Of a DNA stretch of 12,086 nucleotides, positions 1-6,407 are shown in pieces; within the stretch, counting starts at the first letter, position 1, and each line of letters opens with the position of its first letter. This DNA is from Lachnospiraceae bacterium UBA3863. GTDB lineage: Bacteria > Bacillota > Clostridia > Lachnospirales > Lachnospiraceae. Under the pieces are notes generated by a model. The model did not search any database and was not told the origin of the DNA. It was given only the letters and a program-made list of their open reading frames with translations. Both the position numbers and the translations under genes were made by a program. The DNA lies in contig DGGX01000236.1 in assembly GCA_002392385.1 (NCBI GenBank), positions 1 through 12,086 on the forward strand, written 5' to 3'.

Positions 1-61
1 AGACCCTAAAAAACTTTGAATACCCATAAGTTCATACAGTAAGTTTACGTACAGCGCCTGA

Positions 62-92
62 GGGGCGGCCGGGAGTATCCGGCCGCTCCTTT
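62..92 (+). terminator. Weak rho-independent terminator of an upstream gene
   Basis: An 11-bp GC-rich stem (arms 62-72 and 79-89, one G-T wobble) closes a 6-base loop and is followed by only three T before an A. It would end a transcript entering from the left of the window. No coding frame can be supported in 1-61, so the gene it serves lies outside. The short T tract makes the call moderate. Confidence 0.55.
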
Positions 93-115
93 AGTATTGA
101 ATTCAAGAAGGGCAA

Positions 116-467
116 CGTTATTTCCGCTGTGATATTTGAGAAAAATCACAGTGAGGATAACCATAAGGCTGTCGGACGTTATTTTTACTGTGATATTTGG
201 GAAAAATCACAGCAAGTATAACGATAAGGCTGCCGAACGTTATTTCCACTGTGATATTTGAGAAAAATCACAGTGAGGATAACGATAAGGCTGTCGGACG
301 TTATTTCCGCTGTGATATTTAGGGAAAATCACAGCGAGTATAACGATAAGGCTGCCGAACGTTATTTCCGCTGTGATATTTGGGAAAAATCACGGCGAGT
401 ATAACGATGAGGCTGTCGGACGTTATTCCCACCGTGATATAGGACGAAAATCACAGCGAGTATAACG
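116..467. repeat. Six-unit tandem array of 61-bp hairpin repeats
   Basis: CGTTAT recurs at 116, 177, 238, 299, 360 and 421, an exact 61-bp period. Each unit is a 47-bp imperfect palindrome (outer arms CGTTAT/ATAACG, inner arms [A/G]CTGTGAT/ATCACAG[T/C], a small internal mismatch zone and an 11-base A-rich loop) plus a 14-bp linker. Linkers alternate between an ending GTCGGA (after units 1, 3, 5) and GCCGAA (after units 2, 4), so the array looks amplified as 122-bp dimers. Stem changes often keep pairing: A..T in unit 3, G..C in unit 4. Unit 6 is the most diverged. The array is much more AT-rich than the flanking genes and ends 14 bp before the first operator. Its function is unknown; a dispersed hairpin-repeat family or a protein-binding array are both possible. 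Confidence 0.9.
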
Positions 468-481
468 GCAAGAACATATTA

Positions 482-498
482 ATAGTCAAAAAGACTAT
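482..498. promoter_or_regulatory. Operator 1, ATAGTC-n5-GACTAT
   Basis: A 17-bp palindrome with perfect 6-bp arms (ATAGTC / GACTAT) around AAAAA lies just upstream of the -35 box at 507. The same arms recur at 540-556. The likely ligand is the NrtR-type regulator encoded two genes downstream; this is inferred from the shared operon. Confidence 0.75.
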
Positions 499-506
499 AA
501 AAACTC

Positions 507-535
507 TTGACATAGCCGCATAGAGGGCTTATCCT
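507..535 (+). promoter_or_regulatory. Sigma-70-type promoter of the vWA/PurA-like/NrtR operon
   Basis: A perfect -35 TTGACA (507-512) and -10 TATCCT (530-535) are separated by 17 bp. The expected start near 542 falls inside operator 2, so a bound repressor would sit on the transcription start while operator 1 lies behind the -35. Confidence 0.8.
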
Positions 536-539
536 TAAT

Positions 540-556
540 ATAGTCAAAGTGACTAT
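540..556. promoter_or_regulatory. Operator 2, ATAGTC-AAAGT-GACTAT
   Basis: A second 17-bp copy of the palindrome, with the same 6-bp arms, covers the expected transcription start. It lies 58 bp centre to centre from operator 1. Two matching sites bracketing one promoter are a classic repression layout and could allow looping or cooperative binding. Confidence 0.78.
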
Positions 557-575
557 TAAAGAAAGGAGGTTCTCA

Positions 576-1451
576 ATGGGCGGAGGTTATTGGAGAAGGA
601 GTGATTTTGAAGCTTATTCGTTCAGCGCGGGCAGGCGGGTCACCGTAGACGGGCGTGTGGATACTTCCGGAATGCGGGGAGCCCAGGATATGTACAAGGC
701 CAGGAGGCTGGATCCGGCGTTGGATCCCTACAAAGTCATGCGGGAGTGCTGCGACAGTGAGGAGCATCCGAACACGGTGCCGGTGATCCTGGGACTGGAT
801 GTCACCGGATCCATGGGCGGCGCGCTGCTGAGGACAGCTTCGGCCCTGAATGTGATCATGACGGATGTTTTTGCCGGGTTCAGGGATGTGGAGTTTATGG
901 TGATGGGTATCGGGGATCTGGTCTATGACCGGGCACCGATCCAGATCTCGCAGTTCGAGTCGGATATCCGGGTCGCCGAGCACCTGGACAGGATCTGGTT
1001 CGAGCGGGGCGGCGGCGGAAATGCCTTTGAGTCCTACACGGCAGCCTGGTACATGGGTCTGCACCATACGAAGCTGGACTGCCATAAGCGGGGCAGGAAG
1101 GGGCTGATCATCACCCTGGGCGACGAGCCGCTCAATCCCTATCTGCCGGGGAAGAGGCTGCGGGAGCTGACGGGCGACCCGCTGCAGGAAGACGTGGAAA
1201 CGAGGCGGCTGTACGCGGAAGCGGCGGAGAAGTTTGATATCTATCACATTGCCATCGATGACCGGGAGGACTGCTACGCACGCTATCGGGAAGGGATCGA
1301 GAACAGCTTCGGCCAGCTCCTGGGGAGAGGGCTCAGGACGGCAACGCTGGATGCCCTTCCGCGGACCATCATCGATTGCCTGCGGGAGAGCGGAGCCGGC
1401 GCGGACACGGCCAAAAGAGCCGACGCAGAGACGGCAAAAGAAGCAGACTGA
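576..1451 (+). CDS. vWA-domain (MIDAS) protein
   Basis: A 291-residue protein predicted to be cytoplasmic, with no signal peptide. The metal site is visible: D75-V-T77-G-S79, a T155 in the ESYTAAW segment after a glycine run at 145-148, and D183 in TLGDE. The DSEEHP stretch before the first MIDAS motif and the SQFESD segment match, as I recall, a conserved bacterial and phage family of vWA proteins of unknown role. vWA domains usually bind partner proteins through a divalent metal. The start is set by AAAGGAGG six bases before ATG 576; an in-frame GTG at 549 would put the start inside operator 2. The C-terminal tail from about 272 is low-complexity K/A/E/D, and the 37-bp DNA unit encoding it is duplicated past the stop. 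It is first in an operon with the PurA-like enzyme, which may be its partner. Confidence 0.85.
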   Translation: MGGGYWRRSDFEAYSFSAGRRVTVDGRVDTSGMRGAQDMYKARRLDPALDPYKVMRECCDSEEHPNTVPVILGLDVTGSMGGALLRTASALNVIMTDVFAGFRDVEFMVMGIGDLVYDRAPIQISQFESDIRVAEHLDRIWFERGGGGNAFESYTAAWYMGLHHTKLDCHKRGRKGLIITLGDEPLNPYLPGKRLRELTGDPLQEDVETRRLYAEAAEKFDIYHIAIDDREDCYARYREGIENSFGQLLGRGLRTATLDALPRTIIDCLRESGAGADTAKRADAETAKEAD

Positions 1452-1479
1452 AAGAGCCGACGCAGAGACGGCAAAAGAA
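1414..1479 (+). repeat. 37-bp tandem duplication across the vWA gene stop codon
   Basis: A 29-base identical stretch starts at 1414 and again at 1451, a 37-bp period. Since 37 is not a multiple of 3, the second copy is in another frame (+1), where it encodes the same RADAETAKE peptide. Further degenerate copies of a GCCGGAGAAG..GGCTGAA unit follow at about 1482-1530. The tail seems to be expanding or decaying. Confidence 0.85.
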
Positions 1480-1584
1480 AGCGCCGGAGAAGTCGGCTGA
1501 AGGAACCGCCGGAGAAGCAGGCTGAAGCAGCAGCGTAGAAAAAGGTTTAAGGACCCGGCGACCGGGGGCGGAAAGGAGGACGTC

Positions 1585-2748
1585 ATGAAGAAGGTCTTTG
1601 TGATCATCGGGGCTTCTTACGGAGATGAGGGTAAGGGGCTGGCGACGGATTATCTGGCCTCGCAGGCCGCCGGGGACAAGATGGTGACGGTCCTGACCAA
1701 CGGCGGGCCCCAGAGAGGGCATACGGTGGAGCTGCCGGACGGGCGGCGGCACGTGTTCAAGCATTTCGGCGCAGCCACCCTGCGCGGGGCGGAGAGCTAT
1801 TTTGGGCCCATGTATATGGTGAATCCCATGCAGTTCGCCCGTGAGTACGCGGAGCTGACGGGCCTGGACAGGGCGCCGGCCGCCTACATGCACCCCCAGT
1901 GCCGTTTTACCACGCCTTATGATGTGCTGGTGAACCAGATGCAGCAGGAGAAAAGGGGCAGTCACAACAGCTGCGGCTATGGGATCTGGGAGACGGTCCT
2001 GCGGTACCGGAGAGGGGAGGGCATGGCCTTCAGCGCCTTTCTGGCCATGGACCGGGAGGGAAGGGCCGGTTATCTGCGCCGGCTCCGGGACGGCTACTTC
2101 AGGAAGCGGTGCCGGGAGTGCGGCATCGGGCCCGGGGAGGTCTGGGAGGTCTTCCACGAGGAGGGGCTTCTGCAGCACTATCTGGACGACTGTGAGATGA
2201 TGCGGCTGGTCTGCCCGGTCCTGGCGGAGGAGGAACTGGGACGGTGGGACAGGGTGCTGTTCGAGAATGCCCAGGGCCTGCTGCTGGACGGAAACCGGGA
2301 GGGCGAGGAGGATTTCACGACCCCCTCCACCACGGGCATGGGCCGGGTCCTGCCCATGATCGAGCGCAGCTTTAAAGGGGCGGAGGTGGAGGTCTGCTAT
2401 GTCACCCGCTCTTACCTGACCCGGCACGGGGACGGGCCCATGGAGGACGAGATCGGGCCCGGCGCGGAGCAGGCCCCCGCCGGCCTGGGCAGGGACCTCA
2501 CCAACCCTACAAATCGTTTTCAGGGGGCCCTCCGATATGGTATGATTAAGGACATCGGAAAGCTGGCGGACAGGATCGGGAAGGACTTCGGGATCTGTGC
2601 CGGCAGCAGGAACAATGACTACCGGCCGGCGGTGATGGTGACCCATCTGAATGAGTACGCCGGGATCGACACGGAGGGCCTCAGGGACCTGTACGGCCGT
2701 GTCTATCTGTCGGACGGGCGGACGAACAGGGATGTTGAGAGACTATGA
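1585..2748 (+). CDS. Divergent adenylosuccinate synthetase (PurA)-like enzyme
   Basis: A 387-residue protein, shorter than typical bacterial PurA (about 425-430). PurA joins IMP and aspartate using GTP. Retained hallmarks are GDEGKG at 13-18 with the catalytic Asp at 14, the GHT at 45-47 with the catalytic His at 46, FENAQG at 226-231, TPSTTG at 246-251, YVTRSYLTR at 272-280, and TNRFQGALRYG at 309-319. Changes are as telling: W before GDEGKG is Y, the canonical TTRRGIGP loop is replaced by SHNSCGYGIWE (126-136), and the GRPRRCGW region is altered. I infer it acts on a different nucleotide or a modified IMP. It is unlikely to be the housekeeping purA given its operon. AAAGGAGG precedes the ATG; the stop overlaps the next start as ATGA, indicating translational coupling. 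Confidence 0.85.
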   Translation: MKKVFVIIGASYGDEGKGLATDYLASQAAGDKMVTVLTNGGPQRGHTVELPDGRRHVFKHFGAATLRGAESYFGPMYMVNPMQFAREYAELTGLDRAPAAYMHPQCRFTTPYDVLVNQMQQEKRGSHNSCGYGIWETVLRYRRGEGMAFSAFLAMDREGRAGYLRRLRDGYFRKRCRECGIGPGEVWEVFHEEGLLQHYLDDCEMMRLVCPVLAEEELGRWDRVLFENAQGLLLDGNREGEEDFTTPSTTGMGRVLPMIERSFKGAEVEVCYVTRSYLTRHGDGPMEDEIGPGAEQAPAGLGRDLTNPTNRFQGALRYGMIKDIGKLADRIGKDFGICAGSRNNDYRPAVMVTHLNEYAGIDTEGLRDLYGRVYLSDGRTNRDVERL

Positions 2749-3524
2749 ACGAGACTGGGGTCAATCTTGAAGCCATCACGGAGGAGCAGGACTTTCTGCG
2801 CAGCTACGACCCTTCTGCCTACGAGCGCCCCTCTGTGACCGTGGATATCCTGATCTTCACCGTGCAGGCCCGCAGGCTCCGCCTGCTCCTGGTCAAACGC
2901 GCCTCCCTCCCCTTCCGGGACCGGTGGGCTGTACCCGGCGGTTTTCTCCGGATGGACGAGTCGGCGGAGGAGGCGGCCGTCCGCAGGATCCGGGAGGAGG
3001 CCGGCGTGGAGGGCGTCCATCTGGAGCAGCTCTACACCTTTTCCGCCGTGGACAGGGATCCGCGGACCCGCGTGATCTCCATCGCCTACCTGGCGGCGGT
3101 GCCCGCCGGCAGGCTCAGCTTCGGGGCGGGGGAGGAGACCGCGGAGGCGGCTCTTTTCACAGTCTCCGGGGAGACGGAGGAGGCCCTGGTGCTGACGGCG
3201 GACGACGGCACCCTCCTGCGCCCGGAGGACCTGGCCTTCGACCACGGACAGATCGTGCGCACAGCGGTGCAGAGGATGCGGGGCAAGCTCGATTATACGG
3301 ACCTGGCCTTCGGCTTTCTCGGGGACCTGCAGCAGTTCACCCTGGCGGAGCTGCGCTACGTGCACGAGGCGATCCTGGACAGGAAGCTGGACGTGGGGAA
3401 CTTCCGCCGGACCATCAAGCGCGATTACGAGGCTGCCGGCAGGATCGAGGAGACGGAGATCGAGCGGGGCGTCGTCGGAAGACCCGCCATGCACTACCGG
3501 GTCACCGGCAGGAACGTCAGGTGA
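2745..3524 (+). CDS. NrtR-type Nudix/winged-helix transcriptional regulator
   Basis: A 259-residue protein with an N-terminal Nudix domain (about 30-170) and a C-terminal winged helix (about 197-254). The Nudix box starts at G66 with E72 in place, but the REUxEE core reads R80-R-I-R-E-E, so the first Glu is Arg. Loss of catalytic residues is usual in NrtR/AraR-like regulators that bind ADP-ribose or related ligands rather than hydrolyse them. The C-terminal FTLAELRYVHEAIL, NFRR and GRPAMHYR segments are typical of this family's DNA-binding region. Its start overlaps the PurA-like stop. The ATAGTC-n5-GACTAT pair at the operon promoter is the natural target, giving autoregulation; the ligand is not shown. 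It could retain some hydrolase activity, since E84/E85 remain. Confidence 0.88.
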   Translation: MNETGVNLEAITEEQDFLRSYDPSAYERPSVTVDILIFTVQARRLRLLLVKRASLPFRDRWAVPGGFLRMDESAEEAAVRRIREEAGVEGVHLEQLYTFSAVDRDPRTRVISIAYLAAVPAGRLSFGAGEETAEAALFTVSGETEEALVLTADDGTLLRPEDLAFDHGQIVRTAVQRMRGKLDYTDLAFGFLGDLQQFTLAELRYVHEAILDRKLDVGNFRRTIKRDYEAAGRIEETEIERGVVGRPAMHYRVTGRNVR

Positions 3525-3543
3525 CCGGCAGGAACGGCAGGTG
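3504..3543 (+). repeat. 20-bp tandem duplication over the regulator's stop codon
   Basis: Two adjacent 20-bp copies (3504-3523 and 3524-3543) differ at one base. The first copy encodes the last residues and, with the next base, the TGA of the NrtR-like gene; the second lies just downstream. It looks like a recent slippage duplication. Confidence 0.85.
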
Positions 3544-3556
3544 ACAGCGGGAGCGT

Positions 3557-3580
3557 CGCGGGTCCGGCGGCCGGCCCGCG
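3557..3580. other. GC-rich hairpin between regulator and AlkZ/EVE gene
   Basis: Arms 3557-3567 and 3571-3580 pair over 10 bp with one bulged T and a 3-base loop. No T tract follows on either strand, so it is not a standard intrinsic terminator. It could attenuate or protect the operon mRNA 3' end. Confidence 0.5.
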
Positions 3581-3595
3581 GCAGAGGGACACAGA

Positions 3596-4657
3596 ATGTT
3601 TGATTTTGTTATACATACGGAGCAGGATCTGGAGCGGGCTGTGCGGGAGGCCGGTATCCTGCCGCTCTTCCGGAACGCGGTCCCTGGCTGGTCCGTGGAG
3701 GAGCACGCCGCGCCTGAGACCTGGTTCACCGACCAGGAGGGCGTCTGGGAGTGGAAGGGCCCGGTGATCCGGGGGACCGGCTGCGCCTACGGCAAGTTCC
3801 TGGGCGGCAAGGCGGTCTTCATCAGCAGGGAGTGGTTTCCCGATTTCGCCAACTGGCGGCGGGACGGGTATGATTTCGACGCGCGGTTCGAGGACGAGCT
3901 GGCCTCCTATCAGGACAAGTACCTCTTCGAGCTGACGGATTCCATGGCCCCCGTCCTCTCCAGGGACCTGAAGAAGGCCGGCGGTTATGGCAAAAACGGC
4001 CGCAAAGGCTTTGACACCTGTATGAACCGTCTGCAGGCTCAGGGCTACCTGCTGATCAGCGATTTTGTCTACGCCCGGGACCGGTTCGGGCAGAAATACG
4101 GCTGGGGGATCGCCCAGTACTCGACGCCGGAGCGCTTCATGGGACAGGCTTTTACGGACCATGTCTATGAGCGGCAGCCGGCGGCTTCCTATGCCCGGAT
4201 CCTGGCCCATGTGCAGAGCCTGGCCCCGGACTGCGACCGGCAGACCATCGAGCGGTATCTGCAGCGCGGCACGGAGAGCGCCCGGGGGACCGGGACCGCC
4301 CAGAACTGGCTGGTGCCGTCCAATCCAAAGTACTACGACGTGGTCAGGGCCTTCGAAGAGGAGGAGGTCATCCTGTGGAAACAGGGGAGCGACCGCATGC
4401 AGGTCGGCGACATCGTCTACCTCTACGTCGGCGCGCCCTACTCGGCGATCCTCTACCGCTGCGAGATCCTGGAGACGGACATCCCTTACTACGGGCGCGA
4501 AGCCCACGTCAACATCCGGAAAATGATCCGGATCCGGCGCCTCCGGGTCTATCCCAGGGACCGCTGGACCCTGCAGGAAATGAAAAAATACGACGTCGTC
4601 TCTGTCCGCAGTGCGCGCAGCTGCCCGCTGAAGCTGGCGGAGGCGCTGACGGTGTGA
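3596..4657 (+). CDS. AlkZ-related winged-helix protein fused to an EVE-like domain
   Basis: A 353-residue protein with two parts. Residues about 10-215 resemble AlkZ-related proteins of the YcaQ/AlkZ winged-helix superfamily: W-rich segments with YGKFLGGKAVFIS at 65-77, then repeated short helices with GRKGFD (135-140). Residues about 235-352 look like an EVE/PUA-like domain: NWLVPSNPKYYD at 237-248, W261, the VGDIVYLYVG strand at 270-279, then ILYRCEIL. AlkZ proteins remove damaged or cross-linked bases; EVE domains bind modified bases in DNA or RNA. The fusion suggests recognition of a modified nucleic acid, but no catalytic residue can be assigned with confidence. It is 71 bp after the NrtR-like gene on the same strand, perhaps in the same transcript. 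The start has only a modest GAGGG site and no strong competitor. Confidence 0.68.
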   Translation: MFDFVIHTEQDLERAVREAGILPLFRNAVPGWSVEEHAAPETWFTDQEGVWEWKGPVIRGTGCAYGKFLGGKAVFISREWFPDFANWRRDGYDFDARFEDELASYQDKYLFELTDSMAPVLSRDLKKAGGYGKNGRKGFDTCMNRLQAQGYLLISDFVYARDRFGQKYGWGIAQYSTPERFMGQAFTDHVYERQPAASYARILAHVQSLAPDCDRQTIERYLQRGTESARGTGTAQNWLVPSNPKYYDVVRAFEEEEVILWKQGSDRMQVGDIVYLYVGAPYSAILYRCEILETDIPYYGREAHVNIRKMIRIRRLRVYPRDRWTLQEMKKYDVVSVRSARSCPLKLAEALTV

Positions 4658-4667
4658 AAAGAGGCCG

Positions 4668-4733
4668 GAGCACGGAAAGATGCAAAACAGCTCACGGAAT
4701 GATGCAAGCCGGCTCATGGCATGACGGCCGGCA
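4668..4733 (+). repeat. Three degenerate 22-bp tandem units
   Basis: CACGGAAAGATGCAA at 4671, CACGGAATGATGCAA at 4693 and the weaker CATGGCATGA at 4715 are spaced by 22 bp each. They fill the non-coding gap before the reductase. No function is evident. Confidence 0.55.
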
Positions 4734-4780
4734 CAGCCAGCCCCACGGAACAGGCAATGCGTAATGCAAGGAGGAATCAC

Positions 4781-5404
4781 ATGAAGGTACTGCTGATCAA
4801 CGGAAGCCCCCACGCGAAGGGATGTACAGCGCGCGCGCTGGAAGAAATGGTGAAGACCTTCCACGAGGAAGGCGTGGAGACGGAGGTCCTCCACATCGGC
4901 AACAAGGACGTTCGCGGCTGCATCGCCTGCGGCCGCTGCGGCGAGCTGGGGCACTGCGTCTTCAACGACATCGTCGCCGAGGCCCAGAAGAAACTGGAGG
5001 AGGCGGACGGCCTGGTGGTCGGCTCTCCGGTCTACTACGGGTCTGCCAACGGGACCCTGATCTCTTTCCTCGACAGACTCTTCTACAGCAAGCAGAAGTC
5101 CCTGCGCATGAAGGTCGGCGCCGCGGTCGTGTCCGCAAGGCGCGGCGGTAACACGGCGACTTTTGACGAGCTGAACAAATACTTCACCATTTCCGAGATG
5201 CCCGTGGCCTCCTCCCGCTACTGGAACCAGGTCCACGGCTTCACCGCGGAGGATGTGGAGAAGGACCTGGAAGGCCTGCAATGTATGCGCGTCCTGGCCC
5301 GCAACATGGCCTTCCTCATGAAGAGCATCGCCCTCGGCAGGGACCAGCTGGGCCTGCCGGCGCAGGAGGAGATCACATTCACGAGCTTTCCGGACGGGCT
5401 GTGA
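4781..5404 (+). CDS. NADPH-dependent FMN reductase / iron-sulfur flavoprotein family
   Basis: A 207-residue flavodoxin-fold protein. The FMN phosphate loop is at 7-16 (NGSPHAKGCT), and the second FMN contact region is GSPVYYGSANG (about 86-96). A C-I-A-C-G-R-C motif with a further Cys in GHC lies at 47-58; in related iron-sulfur flavoproteins such Cys bind a cluster, so electron transfer as well as flavin reduction is possible. The substrate is not predictable. A strong AAGGAGG eight bases before ATG 4781 fixes the start; an upstream in-frame ATG at 4721 lies in repeat-like non-coding sequence. It is probably a single gene, or the end of the AlkZ/EVE transcript, and is closed by the hairpin at 5442-5472. 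Confidence 0.87.
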   Translation: MKVLLINGSPHAKGCTARALEEMVKTFHEEGVETEVLHIGNKDVRGCIACGRCGELGHCVFNDIVAEAQKKLEEADGLVVGSPVYYGSANGTLISFLDRLFYSKQKSLRMKVGAAVVSARRGGNTATFDELNKYFTISEMPVASSRYWNQVHGFTAEDVEKDLEGLQCMRVLARNMAFLMKSIALGRDQLGLPAQEEITFTSFPDGL

Positions 5405-5441
5405 TTTCCGAGGGGCAGCATATCCGGAGACTAAACGCGAA

Positions 5442-5472
5442 GGAGCGGCACTCAGTGCCGCTCCTCTTTGTT
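5442..5472. terminator. Shared terminator between convergent genes
   Basis: A perfect 10-bp stem (5442-5451 with 5455-5464) encloses a 3-base loop, followed on the plus strand by TCTTTGTT. It ends the reductase. The loop TCA is the minus-strand TGA stop of the phosphatase, so that gene's last codons form one arm of the hairpin. On the minus strand the T tract is poor. Confidence 0.75.
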
Positions 5473-6255
5473 GGTATAGAGTTCACAGAATCTGGCATAG
5501 AAGGATGGCTCCAGCCCGGCCATCGTGAGATGGGAGATGTCCCCGATCCGCAGCGCCCGGAAGACGGCGATGCCCTCCTGCCGCTCCTCGGTGACCAGCT
5601 CCGTGACGGAGGACGGTGCCATGCACAGCGCCTGCATGGGCATGAAGGGAGACATGCCCCACAGCCGTGCCAGAAAAACGGACGTGATCGCGAAATGGCA
5701 GAAGAAGGCGAGGGTCTCATCGTTGGGGCGCTCAGCCCGGTAGATCCCCGCCCCGGCCTTTTCGTCGCGGACATAGCCGTGCCGCGCCAGCAGACCATCG
5801 AATCCCTTCCAGACGCGCTCCAGCGTCTCGACCTGGTCCGAGTGCCGGGTGATGGCGCTCTGCCGCCAGTCCACCGGATCACGATACTCCGGATGACCGC
5901 AGTAATAGGCGGGATAGATGTCCCAGATCCCCCTTTTTCTCGGCTTCCCGTCCACCGTGTAGTAGGGATGGAAGGAGCCCTGCAGCTCCGGCAGCCCGGT
6001 CTCCGGCGCCACGAGCGCCGAGTCGATCCTGGCGGTGAACTCCTCCAGCCAGTCCAGCGTCTCAGCGGTCATACCCAGCTTGTCCAGGGTATAGGCGGCC
6101 GTCGCCTGCGCCCGGCCGAGCGGGGACACATAGGCGTGATCGATGTGCAGCGACGGCGCGATCTCCGCCAGCGCGGCGGCCTCCAGCTTCCCGCGGGGCG
6201 TCAGACTGTCGTGCTCGTAATCGGGTTCTCCATGACGGATAAACAATAAACGCAT
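5452..6255 (-). CDS. Histidine phosphatase (phosphoglycerate-mutase-like) family protein
   Basis: A 267-residue protein. The catalytic R7-H8-G9-E10 motif opens the protein, R48 lies in SPLGRAQATA, E71/E72 may supply the acid, and the second catalytic His is H187 in FFCHFA. Family members transfer phosphate through a phospho-His on the first His. The length exceeds small cobC-like phosphatases, and the insert at about 85-145 (rich in Y, W and P) probably shapes the substrate pocket; the substrate is unknown. GGAGG lies seven bases before the ATG. It is divergent from the FlK-like thioesterase, with overlapping promoters. Confidence 0.88.
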   Translation of the reverse strand: MRLLFIRHGEPDYEHDSLTPRGKLEAAALAEIAPSLHIDHAYVSPLGRAQATAAYTLDKLGMTAETLDWLEEFTARIDSALVAPETGLPELQGSFHPYYTVDGKPRKRGIWDIYPAYYCGHPEYRDPVDWRQSAITRHSDQVETLERVWKGFDGLLARHGYVRDEKAGAGIYRAERPNDETLAFFCHFAITSVFLARLWGMSPFMPMQALCMAPSSVTELVTEERQEGIAVFRALRIGDISHLTMAGLEPSFYARFCELYTNKEERH

Positions 6256-6283
6256 ATAAAACCTCCTGTGGTGTGTACGCCCT

Positions 6284-6315
6284 ATACTAACATATCCGGG
6301 AGGATATGGTAAAAT
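6284..6315. promoter_or_regulatory. Face-to-face overlapping promoters
   Basis: On the minus strand TTTACC (6308-6313) and TAGTAT (6284-6289) are 18 bp apart and would serve the phosphatase. On the plus strand an extended -10, TGGTAAAAT (6307-6315), with a weak -35-like CTAACA at 6287-6292, would serve the thioesterase. The minus -35 overlaps the plus -10, so the two cannot be occupied at once. Confidence 0.5.
6291..6308. promoter_or_regulatory. Palindromic operator CATATCC-n4-GGATATG
   Basis: Perfect 7-bp arms (6291-6297, 6302-6308) around GGGA fill the spacer of the minus promoter and abut the plus extended -10. A bound protein would block both promoters. No cognate regulator is evident nearby. 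Confidence 0.6.
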
Positions 6316-6319
6316 GATA

Positions 6320-6362
6320 CCTGCAGAAGGGACTGCCGTTTTTTACCTTGATTATCTGCAGG
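6320..6362. repeat. Inverted repeat in the thioesterase leader
   Basis: CCTGCAGA (6320-6327) and TCTGCAGG (6355-6362) are perfect 8-bp inverted arms separated by 27 bp. They fall in the predicted 5' leader and could form a stem in RNA or a second regulator site. Confidence 0.45.
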
Positions 6363-6407
6363 CAGGGCGATCACGGGGCGGTCTATTAAACAAAAAAGGA
6401 GAACAGC

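Noticed and set aside
116..467. CRISPR array
   Set aside because: Units are near-identical over the full 61 bp, including the linker; there are no unique spacers and no cas genes.
116..467. Array of CRP/Fnr binding sites (TGTGA..TCACA)
   Set aside because: The half-sites are 13 bp apart instead of 6, and the pairing extends much further out to CGTTAT/ATAACG.
549..575. GTG 549 as start of the vWA gene
   Set aside because: It lies in operator 2 at the transcription start and has no ribosome site; ATG 576 has AAAGGAGG.
573..2646. Long minus-strand frames opposite the vWA and PurA-like genes
   Set aside because: Low-complexity P/R/L translation, no ribosome site, opposite strongly conserved genes.
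1585..2748. Phage-type PurZ (2-aminoadenine synthesis)
   Set aside because: As I recall, PurZ has lost the catalytic Asp of GDEGKG; here it is present, and no phage replication or dNTP genes are nearby.
3494..5281. 595-codon minus-strand reading frame
   Set aside because: It is a GC-rich shadow of three well-supported plus-strand genes, with no recognisable domain.
5281..6249. 322-codon plus-strand frame opposite the phosphatase
   Set aside because: It mirrors the RHGE phosphatase, which has all catalytic residues and a good ribosome site.
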